Assembly (NCBI GenBank): GCA_023426505.1
Contig: JAFAAP010000145.1
Span: forward strand, 1-64,000
Length of the DNA stretch: 64,000 bases
Direction: 5' to 3'
Origin: Pseudomonadota bacterium
Lineage (GTDB): Bacteria > Pseudomonadota > Alphaproteobacteria > Rhizobiales > Beijerinckiaceae
The notes below the pieces were generated by a model. It ran no database searches. It was given only the letters and a program-made list of their open reading frames with translations, and had not been told where the DNA came from. A program made the translations under genes and the position numbers. Shown one piece after another: positions 17,785 through 24,949 of this stretch; position 1 is the first letter of the stretch; every line of letters starts with the position of its first letter.

Positions 17785-17810
17785 TCTATGACTGACTAGT
17801 CAGTCATAGA
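17785..17810. promoter_or_regulatory. 26-bp perfect palindrome, TetR operator
   Basis: Half-site TCTATGACTGACT followed by its exact reverse complement, centred at 17797/17798 and ending 14 bp before the ATG of the TetR gene. TGACTNACT-type palindromes are typical of TetR regulators of drug efflux operons. Perfect symmetry over 26 bases makes autoregulation very likely. Confidence 0.85.
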
Positions 17811-17824
17811 GCTAAGATTTGAGC

Positions 17825-18472
17825 ATGTCGCTGAGGAAGCGCCCCGCCAAGAAGGCTCCGGCCCGGAGCGAGAACGACCGGCAGGCGCGGCTGCAGGCGA
17901 TCCTGGACGCCGCCCTCGACGTCTTTCTCGACAAGGGCTTCGCGGAGGCTCGTCTCGATGACGTAGCGGCCCGTGCCGGGGTCGCGAAGGGCACGATCTA
18001 CCTCTACGTTCCGTCGAAGCAGGCTCTCTTCGAAGCCCTGGTGAAATCGGGCATCGGCGGCGCTCTCGGCACCATCGAGCACAAGGTCCTGGCCCTCGAC
18101 ATGACGGCCGAGGAACAGCTCCGGGCTTTGTTCGCCTTTCTGCGTCAGGAGGTGCTCGGCACCCGCCGACTCGACATCGTGCGCCTGTTCCTGCGCGAGG
18201 GCTCGCGCTTCCCGGAACTGGCGGAGATCTACCACCGCGAGGTGATCAGTCGGGGGCTCGCCCTCCTGCGCGGCATCGCGGAGCGCGGCGTCGCGAGCGG
18301 CGAGTTCCGGTCGGACGAGATCGTACGTTTCCCGCAGCTCGCGATCGCGCCGGGACTGATGGCGCTCATCTGGACCAGCCTGTTCCAGCGCCTCGATCCG
18401 ATCGACGTCGGCGGGATGCTCGACGCGCATCTGGCCATGATGATGAAGGCGCTCAAAGGACAGCCGTCATGA
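17825..18472 (+). CDS. TetR family transcriptional regulator
   Basis: 215 residues. Helix-turn-helix at about 28-68 (GFAEARLDDVAARAGVAKG, TIYLYVPSKQALFEA), then an all-helical ligand domain. A lysine/arginine-rich N-terminal arm may add DNA contacts. It heads a four-gene plus-strand operon (HlyD-like, ABC ATPase, ABC permease) and the next gene overlaps its stop as ATGA. The order recalls E. coli cecR-ybhGFSR. ATG 17825 is preferred to a TTG two codons upstream. Confidence 0.9.
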   Translation: MSLRKRPAKKAPARSENDRQARLQAILDAALDVFLDKGFAEARLDDVAARAGVAKGTIYLYVPSKQALFEALVKSGIGGALGTIEHKVLALDMTAEEQLRALFAFLRQEVLGTRRLDIVRLFLREGSRFPELAEIYHREVISRGLALLRGIAERGVASGEFRSDEIVRFPQLAIAPGLMALIWTSLFQRLDPIDVGGMLDAHLAMMMKALKGQPS

Positions 18473-19443
18473 AGCGCGCTCTGCTCATCGGGCTGGTGGT
18501 GGTCCTCGCGGCCGGCGGGTTCGGGGCCTGGTACGTGCTGCGCCCGAGAGGAACCGCGCAGGGCTTCCAGGGCTATGTGGAAGGCTATCTCGTCTTCATG
18601 GCGCCGGAGGACGGCGGACGCATCGAGACGCTCTCGGTCGATTCCGCCGACCAGGTGAAAAAGGGCGCGCCTCTCTTCGTCCTCGAATCCTCGATGCAGC
18701 TCGCCCAGCGCAACGAGTCCGACGCGAAGCTGCAGCAGGCGCGCGCCGAGCTCGCCGATCTCCAGGCGGCTCTCCAGCGGCCGGAGCAGATCGCGATCAT
18801 CAAGGCCCAGGAGGAGCGGGCGAAGGCGCAGCTCACCCTGTCGCAGACGGAACTCGACCGGCAGCGGACCCTCTACGAGCGCGGGATCGCCGCCAAGGCC
18901 CAGTACGACCAGGCGCGCACCGCCTTCGAGCGCGACAAGGCGGCGCTCGAGGAGGTGCAGCGGCAGATCGAGGCCGGAGGGATTGCCGCTCGCTCGGCCA
19001 CGATCAGGGCGGCGCAAGCCAATGTCGAGGCGGCGGAGGCAGCCCTGAACCAGGCCGAGACGCGGCTCGCCAGGCGCCGGGTGACGGCCCCGGCCGATGC
19101 CCAGGTGCAGGACGTGTTCTTCCGGGCGGGCGAGACGGTGAATGCGGGCCAGCCGGTCCTCTCCCTCCTGCCGCCGGAGAACCGGCGCATCCGCTTCTAC
19201 GTGCCGGAGCCGAAGCTCGCGACGGTCGCGCTCGGGCAGGAGGTCGGGGTAACCTGCGACAGCTGCCAGCCGGGGCTTCGCGCCCGCATCAGCTTCATCG
19301 CCCGCGAGGCGGAGTTCACGCCGCCGGTGATCTTCAGCCAGGAGGAGCGCGCCAAGCTCGTGTTCCGGGTCGAGGCCAAGCCCGCGGACGGCGCCGACCT
19401 GCCGATCGGCCTGCCCGTCACTGTCCTGCCTCTCGGCGGATGA
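18469..19443 (+). CDS. HlyD/EmrA-type membrane fusion protein (YbhG-like)
   Basis: 324 residues. One N-terminal membrane anchor (LLIGLVVVLAAGGFGAWYVL), a lipoyl-like domain, a long coiled coil at about 85-195 rich in Ala, Glu and Gln, and a C-terminal beta-barrel. It bridges the ABC exporter and an outer-membrane channel in tripartite efflux. No TolC-like gene is in the operon, so an outer-membrane partner must come from elsewhere. It overlaps the TetR stop by 4 bp. Confidence 0.88.
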   Translation: MKRALLIGLVVVLAAGGFGAWYVLRPRGTAQGFQGYVEGYLVFMAPEDGGRIETLSVDSADQVKKGAPLFVLESSMQLAQRNESDAKLQQARAELADLQAALQRPEQIAIIKAQEERAKAQLTLSQTELDRQRTLYERGIAAKAQYDQARTAFERDKAALEEVQRQIEAGGIAARSATIRAAQANVEAAEAALNQAETRLARRRVTAPADAQVQDVFFRAGETVNAGQPVLSLLPPENRRIRFYVPEPKLATVALGQEVGVTCDSCQPGLRARISFIAREAEFTPPVIFSQEERAKLVFRVEAKPADGADLPIGLPVTVLPLGG

Positions 19444-19450
19444 GGGGATC

Positions 19451-20407
19451 ATGACCGCACACCCCACCGCCCGGCCCGAGCCTTCCGCCGACATCGTGAT
19501 CGACGTGCACGGGCTCACCAAATCGTTCGGCGGCCGGACGGTGGTGCGGGATCTCACCATGCAGGTCCATCGCGGCCTGATCTACGGCTTCCTCGGGCCG
19601 AACGGCAGCGGCAAGACCACGACCCTGCGCATGCTCTGCGGGCTGCTGACGCCGGACGGCGGCAGTGGCACGTGCCTCGGCTACGACATCCTGACCCAAT
19701 CGGCCGAGATCAAGCGCCATGTCGGCTACATGACGCAGCGCTTCTCGCTCTATGCGGACCTCTCCATTCGCGAGAACCTGGAATTCGTCGCCCGCGTCTA
19801 CAACCTCCCCGACCCGCGCGCCTCCGCCCGCGAAGCGATCCGCCGCCTCGGGCTCGAGAACCGCGCCGATCAGCTCGCGGGCGAGCTCTCGGGCGGCTGG
19901 AAGCAGCGCCTCGCTCTCGGCGCCTGCATCCTGCCCGGGCCGCAGCTCCTCCTCCTCGACGAGCCGACCGCGGGCGTCGACCCGAAGGCGCGGCGCGACT
20001 TCTGGGACGAGATCCACGCGCTCGCCCACGAGGGCATCACGGTGCTGGTCTCGACCCACTACATGGACGAGGCCGAGCGCTGTCACGAGATCGCCTACAT
20101 CGCCTACGGCGACCTGCTCGCGCAGGGGACCGTCGACGAGGTGATCGCCAATGCGCATCTCGCCACCTACACGGTCACCGGCCCGGATCTCGCCGACCTG
20201 GCGGAGCGCCTGAAGGCGCTGCCGGGCGTCGACATGGTGGCGCCCTTCGGAACGGCTTTGCACGTGAGCGGACGCGACGCGGCGGCGCTCGACGCCTCGA
20301 CGCGGGAGCTGCGCGGGCGCGGGCCGCAGGTCTGGACGCCGGGCGACGCCACCCTCGAGGACGTGTTCATCGACCTGATGAGCCGCACGAAGGACAATTT
20401 CGCATGA
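19451..20407 (+). CDS. ABC exporter ATP-binding protein (YbhF/CcmA-like)
   Basis: 318 residues. Walker A GPNGSGKTT, Q-loop in MTQRFSLY, signature LSGGWKQRLALG, Walker B LLLLDEPTAGVD and H-loop STHYMDE are all intact. The C-terminal extension (about 230-315) is the regulatory domain seen in drug exporters of the DrrA/YbhF group. It carries one nucleotide-binding domain rather than the two of E. coli YbhF. Its stop overlaps the permease start as ATGA. Confidence 0.9.
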   Translation: MTAHPTARPEPSADIVIDVHGLTKSFGGRTVVRDLTMQVHRGLIYGFLGPNGSGKTTTLRMLCGLLTPDGGSGTCLGYDILTQSAEIKRHVGYMTQRFSLYADLSIRENLEFVARVYNLPDPRASAREAIRRLGLENRADQLAGELSGGWKQRLALGACILPGPQLLLLDEPTAGVDPKARRDFWDEIHALAHEGITVLVSTHYMDEAERCHEIAYIAYGDLLAQGTVDEVIANAHLATYTVTGPDLADLAERLKALPGVDMVAPFGTALHVSGRDAAALDASTRELRGRGPQVWTPGDATLEDVFIDLMSRTKDNFA

Positions 20408-21576
20408 GCGCGGGTGCAGGCATCGGCGACGGGCGCGGACGGGGATTGAGGGCATCGCTTGGGCGAATCTACGCGGCCTTCGTCAAGGAGCTGCTGCAGC
20501 TGCGCCGCGACCGCATCACCTTCGCGACGATGATCTTCATCCCGCTGTTCCAGCTCTTCCTGTTCGGCTACGCCATCAACACCGACCCGAAGCACCTGCC
20601 GACCGCGGTGCTGATCCAGGACGAGAGCTCCTTCGCGCGCTCGTTCCTTTCGGCCATGCGGGTGAGCGACTATTTCGACATCCGGGCGAGCGCCGCGAGC
20701 GAGGCGGAGCTCGACCACCTGATCCTGTCCGGCAAGGTGCAGTTCGGGGTCCAGATCCCGGCCCATTTCGGCCGCGACCTGATCCGGGGCGAGCGCCCCG
20801 CCGTGCTGGTGATCGCGGATGCGAGCGACCCCGTGGCGGCGGGCGGCGCGGTCTCGGCCCTGCAGGGACTGTCGTCGAGCGTCTTCTCGCGCGAGCTGAC
20901 CGGGCCGGTGGCGGGCCTCGCGCCGAAGCCCCTGCCCTACGAGCTGAGGATCCACCGCCGCTACAACCCGGCCGGCGAGACCCGGCTCAACATCGTGCCG
21001 GGCCTCATGGGCACGATCCTGACGCTGACCATGCTGATCTTCACGGCGCTGTCGGTCACCCGCGAGGTGGAGCGCGGCACCATGGAGAGCCTGCTCGCCA
21101 TGCCGATCCGCCCCGTCGAGATCATGCTCGGCAAGATCGCCCCCTACCTGGTGATCGGCGGGCTGCAGGGGGCGTTGATCCTCGGAGCCGCGAAGCTTCT
21201 CTTCAGCGTGCCGATCGTCGGCAGCCTCGCGCTTCTCGTGGCGCTGACGCTGCTGTTCATTCTGGCGAACCTGTCGGTGGGCTACACCTTCTCGACCATC
21301 GCCACGAGCCAGCTCCAGGCGATGCAGATGTCGTTCTTCTTCTTCCTGCCCAACATCCTGCTGTCCGGCTTCATGTTTCCGTTCCGCGGCATGCCGGGCT
21401 GGGCGCAAGCCGTCGGCGAGATCCTGCCCCTCACCCATTACCTGCGCATCGTGCGGGGCATCATGCTGAAAGGCGCGGGCTTCGTGGACCTGCAAACCGA
21501 CGTGCTGGCCCTCGTGGCCTTCATGCTTGCGGCCATGACGGTCGCGGTGCTGCGCTTCCGGCAGACGCTGGACTGA
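20404..21576 (+). CDS. ABC-2 type exporter permease (YbhS/YbhR-like)
   Basis: 390 residues. One N-terminal transmembrane helix (MIFIPLFQLFLFGYAI), a periplasmic domain of roughly 150 residues, then five C-terminal helices; the motif REVERGTMESLLAMPIRPVE is typical of ABC-2 drug exporters. E. coli has two such permeases; here one gene must form a homodimer. The start ATG at 20404 overlaps the ATPase stop. A long reading frame in the same frame extends upstream across the ATPase gene and is not real. Confidence 0.9.
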   Translation: MSAGAGIGDGRGRGLRASLGRIYAAFVKELLQLRRDRITFATMIFIPLFQLFLFGYAINTDPKHLPTAVLIQDESSFARSFLSAMRVSDYFDIRASAASEAELDHLILSGKVQFGVQIPAHFGRDLIRGERPAVLVIADASDPVAAGGAVSALQGLSSSVFSRELTGPVAGLAPKPLPYELRIHRRYNPAGETRLNIVPGLMGTILTLTMLIFTALSVTREVERGTMESLLAMPIRPVEIMLGKIAPYLVIGGLQGALILGAAKLLFSVPIVGSLALLVALTLLFILANLSVGYTFSTIATSQLQAMQMSFFFFLPNILLSGFMFPFRGMPGWAQAVGEILPLTHYLRIVRGIMLKGAGFVDLQTDVLALVAFMLAAMTVAVLRFRQTLD

Positions 21577-21589
21577 TCAACCCTCCCGC

Positions 21590-21905
21590 GTGCCGCACAG
21601 CCTCACCTCTCCCCGCCGAGGCGAGGTCGAGCGAAGGAGGATGAGGGGCTGGACCGTTCGAGAATTCTCATAGTCGGCGCCGCGCGAACTCTCCTCCCCC
21701 TTGCGGGGAGGAGTTGGAGGTGGGGGTGGGGCGACCGGGTGAGACCTGCGTCCAGGGAAGCACTGTCACTCTGCCGAGCCTATGAGGTTCAAGCGCAGCG
21801 CTCCGGCTTTACGACCCCCACGCGGCGCTTCGCGCCCCCCTCCCGCAAGGGGGAGGGAAAGCGCGCCTCATCCTGAAACGACAGCAACCCCTCACCGGGA
21901 GAAGT
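21590..21905. repeat. intergenic palindromic repeats
   Basis: This 349-bp gap (21577-21925) contains no gene. It holds copies of a CTCACCTCTCCCC-type sequence, a hairpin CTCCTCCCC-N5-GGGGAGGAG at 21691-21713, and an inverted relative (CCCTCCCGCAAGGGGGAGGG) near 21838-21857. These resemble mobile intergenic palindromes common in Rhizobiales. A related piece occurs at 63881-63903. They may also end transcription from both convergent genes. Confidence 0.6.
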
Positions 21906-21925
21906 GAGCGCCGGCTTACCCGCCA

Positions 21926-23428
21926 TCAATCCGCGACCGCCGACTCGGCGGCCTTGACGGCGCTACCGCGCAGGGGCCGCTCCTCCATGGCGAGGAGGAA
22001 CAGGAAGGCGAGCGCGAAGCCGATCACGGCCGCCATGAAGACATGGCTGAACACATCCGACAGGTTGACGCCGCTCTGCGCCGCCGTCGCCGCCAGGCTC
22101 TCGAAGCTCGCCGCACCCGACAGGCCCGTGCCGGTCAGCACGATCGCCCCGAAGATCGCCACGATCAGGGCGCCACCGAGGGAGCGGAAGAAGTTCGCTG
22201 CGCCGGTCGCCGTGCCGAGTTCGTGGGGCTTCACCGCGTTCTGGATCGCCACGGTCGAGACAGGCAGGAGCGTGCCGAGCCCGATGCTGATCACCGCGAG
22301 GACCGCCTCGACCCCGAGGAGCGGGATCACGGCGCCATAGACCGCCAGCACCCCCGTGGCCGCCATGGCAACGAGGAGTCCGCCGACCGGCAGGCGCTTG
22401 TAGTGCTTCACCTTCGCCATCATGCGGCCCGACAGCGTCGCGCCCACCACGGTGCCGGCCATGAGCGGGATGAGGGCGAGGCCCGAGGCGCTGGCCGAGA
22501 GGCCGCGCACCGCCTCGAAATAGACCGGCAGGTAGATGGTCAGCCCGATATAGGTGCCCATGCCGAAGCAGGCCGCGAGCGTGCCCATGCGCACGACGGG
22601 ATTGTGCAGCACGCCGGGCGGAATCAGCGGCTCCGGCGCCATGCGCATCCGCAGGGCGAACAGGCCCCAGAGGATGGCGGACCCGGCGAAGAGCCCGAGG
22701 ATCTGCCACGAGCCCCACGGATGGCGAAGCCCGCCCCAGCTGAGCGCCAGCAGGAGCGACACGGTCGCGGTCACCATGACGAGCGCGCCCAGGAGATCGA
22801 GCCGGTGCGGCCGGTGCACCTGCGGCAGCTTCTTGAGGCCGTGGAAGGCGATGAACAGGGCCACGAGCCCGAGCGGCAGGTTGATCCAGAAGATCACCGA
22901 CCAGTGCAGGTGCTCCGCGAAGAATCCGCCGAGCACGGGCCCGAGCAGGCTCGAGGTCATGAACACGCTGGCGAAATAGACCTGGTAGCGCCCGCGCTCC
23001 TTCGGGGGCACGAGATCGGCCACGATGGTCTGGGCGAGCGCGATGAGCCCGCCGCCGCCGAGCCCCTGAAGGCCGCGGGCGAGGATCAGGACGATCATGG
23101 TGGGGGCGAGCGCGCAGGCCACGGACCCGATGATGAAGACCACGATGCCGATCAGCATCGTGACCCGCCGGCCATGGCTGTCGCTGAACTTGCCATAGAG
23201 GGGCGTCACGGCCGTTGCGGTGAGCAGGTAGACCGTCACCACCCAGGGCAGGTGCTCCAGATCGCCGAGCTCGCGCCCGATGGTCGGCAGGGCCGTGGCG
23301 ATGATGGTCTGGTCGAGGGCCGCGAGCAGCATCGACAGCATGATGCCGAAGATGATCCGGCGGATCTCGGCCTGGCTCAGCGTGTGCCCCGTGCCGGGCC
23401 GCAGCGTCTCTCGTGTCGACTGGTCCAT
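21926..23428 (-). CDS. MFS transporter, DHA2 (EmrB/QacA-like) family
   Basis: 500 residues with about 14 transmembrane helices. The first helix carries LAALDQTIIATALPTIGREL, the DHA2 family signature, and the loop 2-3 motif is GKFSDSHGRR. These proton antiporters export drugs or other amphiphilic compounds. It stands alone, without a fusion-protein partner or adjacent regulator. It is one of three DHA2-type transporters in the window (others at 29335-30891 and 44022-45557). Confidence 0.9.
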   Translation of the reverse strand: MDQSTRETLRPGTGHTLSQAEIRRIIFGIMLSMLLAALDQTIIATALPTIGRELGDLEHLPWVVTVYLLTATAVTPLYGKFSDSHGRRVTMLIGIVVFIIGSVACALAPTMIVLILARGLQGLGGGGLIALAQTIVADLVPPKERGRYQVYFASVFMTSSLLGPVLGGFFAEHLHWSVIFWINLPLGLVALFIAFHGLKKLPQVHRPHRLDLLGALVMVTATVSLLLALSWGGLRHPWGSWQILGLFAGSAILWGLFALRMRMAPEPLIPPGVLHNPVVRMGTLAACFGMGTYIGLTIYLPVYFEAVRGLSASASGLALIPLMAGTVVGATLSGRMMAKVKHYKRLPVGGLLVAMAATGVLAVYGAVIPLLGVEAVLAVISIGLGTLLPVSTVAIQNAVKPHELGTATGAANFFRSLGGALIVAIFGAIVLTGTGLSGAASFESLAATAAQSGVNLSDVFSHVFMAAVIGFALAFLFLLAMEERPLRGSAVKAAESAVAD

Positions 23429-23459
23429 CTTCGTCCTTCGCCTTGCTGCAGCCGATGTA

Positions 23460-23600
23460 GCGCATCGTGCGGAAAAGTGGACCCGCTTCGCGCTGACGCG
23501 GAGCCCCGGGCTCCGCCATCGACGAAGCTCTCATGCAAGGAGACGGCATCGGATCGGGCCCGAAAAGCGCATGTCCACTCCGGGGGCCGATGCTTTAGGG
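23460..23600. repeat. degenerate Rhizobiales-type palindromic element
   Basis: The 342-bp gap 23429-23770 has no gene. GCGCATCGTGCGGAAAAGTG at 23460 and CGAAAAGCGCATGTCCAC near 23561 are variants of the element seen intact at 34233-34282. The pieces are separated and imperfect, so this looks like a decayed or composite copy. Confidence 0.55.
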
Positions 23601-23770
23601 GACAGGCGGGAGCTTGTCCCAGGATATGACTGCAGGGCAGATATGCGTTCGCCCCCGACAAGGGAGCGAGCGCCGGGCGACAGCGGTGTCCTCCCCTGCC
23701 CGAGCAAAACGGACGGCAAGAACCCGTCGATCGGACGCCCCGATCTGCCCGCTTTCCGTGCGGGGCACGT

Positions 23771-24250
23771 CTACTGAGTCTTTCGGGGATCGTCCGCCGG
23801 ATTCACGTACGTGATCCCCCACGGACCCCGGGTGCTGAGCTGCACCACGGTTTCCCTCCCGGTCTGCACGAAGTGCTGCGTGCCCGGCGGCATGGCGATG
23901 ACGCCCCCGGCCGTGATGGCTTTCGTCTTGCCCGGGTCGAATGTCGGTCCCATACCGATGTTGAACTCCCCGTTGACAACGGTGACGACCTCGTCGGTCG
24001 GATGGGTGTGGGGCGGAATCCTGTAGTTTTCCGGGAACTTCAGCCGCATCACGAACATGCCTTCCTTCGTCGGATCCCCATAGAGGAGCGACATCTGCGC
24101 CCCCTTGGGAAGCGAAGGAGGACCGTCCCTCCAGGTGATGTCGCCTGGATTGACCATGGTGTGCTGGTGCTGCTGTTGCGCGGAGGCTGGCGCCAGGAGG
24201 AACAGAAGGGCTGAAGCGCAAGCTGTTGCCGATGACATGAACGACTGCAT
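23771..24250 (-). CDS. exported cupin-domain protein
   Basis: 159 residues. Signal peptide of about 24 residues ending ASAQ, then a single cupin barrel. The metal-binding motif is IPPHTHPTDEVVTVVNGEF (HxHx4E), with the second-half His in PPGTQHFVQ. Exported cupins of this type have been proposed as stress-related or as quercetinase-like enzymes, without firm function. GGGAGGTCGTG precedes the ATG at 24250; an in-frame extension to 24319 would destroy the signal peptide. Confidence 0.82.
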   Translation of the reverse strand: MQSFMSSATACASALLFLLAPASAQQQHQHTMVNPGDITWRDGPPSLPKGAQMSLLYGDPTKEGMFVMRLKFPENYRIPPHTHPTDEVVTVVNGEFNIGMGPTFDPGKTKAITAGGVIAMPPGTQHFVQTGRETVVQLSTRGPWGITYVNPADDPRKTQ

Positions 24251-24459
24251 CACGACCTCCCGTGAAGGATGATGTGGCGGACGCAAACGCACGCGGCCGG
24301 ATCGGGTGATCTGCCGCACGGTCGACGCTCTGCCTTTCGCCGTGCGTTGTCAAGGAACCGCGCGAGGCGGCCGTGCGGGGTAGCGGCGTTCGAGGGCGAT
24401 GCTAAGGTGGCCCATCGGCCGCTCGCCCTCGGGCCGGCGGCCGAAAAGGAGAGTGTCGC

Positions 24460-24945
24460 ATGATGCTCCGGATCTGGAGTCTCGCCGCCTTGACCATCGC
24501 GGCCCTCAGCCTCGGGCCCTCCTTCGCCCATGTGCTGGAGGCGCCGCCGCGGCTTGCAGTCTGGTCGCCGGAGCTGTGGCGCGAGGCGACCGTGTTCAAC
24601 GGGCAGTTCCGGCTCTTCGCCGTCGTGGGGGCGCCGCTCGATCTCGGGATCATCCCGGTCGTCGGCGTCCTGGCCTATCTGCTGCGCCACGAGCCGGGCC
24701 GCTTCCGCTTCGCCCTGGCCGGAGCCGTTCTCTTCGCCCTCGCACTCGCCGCCTGGTTCGCCCTGGTGGCGCCCGCCAACAGCGTCCTGGCCACGTGGCG
24801 GCCCGGCCCGATCCCTGACGGCTTTCATGAGGTCCGCACCCGCTGGGAGACGGGTCATATGACGGTGGCCGCCCTCAAGCTCCTCGGCTTCATGGCGACG
24901 GCGCTCGCGGTCGCCCCGGCCGGAAAACCGGCTGGGCGTCTCTGA
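24460..24945 (+). CDS. DUF1772-like membrane protein
   Basis: 161 residues with four transmembrane helices. The N-terminus (SLGPSFAHVLEAPPRLAVWS) and WREATVFNGQFRLFA fit the DUF1772/anthrone-oxygenase-like group of small membrane proteins. AAGGAGAG lies 8 nt before the first of two ATG codons. The gene is convergent with the AI-2E-like gene, 4 bp between stops. Function unknown. Confidence 0.75.
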   Translation: MMLRIWSLAALTIAALSLGPSFAHVLEAPPRLAVWSPELWREATVFNGQFRLFAVVGAPLDLGIIPVVGVLAYLLRHEPGRFRFALAGAVLFALALAAWFALVAPANSVLATWRPGPIPDGFHEVRTRWETGHMTVAALKLLGFMATALAVAPAGKPAGRL

Positions 24946-24949
24946 CGGG

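Noticed and set aside
18469..21576. Type I secretion system for the RTX lipase
   Set aside because: The ATPase and permease are separate ABC-2 drug-exporter types under a TetR regulator, not a PrtD/HlyB fusion.
21590..21905. A CRISPR array
   Set aside because: Repeats are few, unequal, palindromic and not regularly spaced; no cas genes are near.
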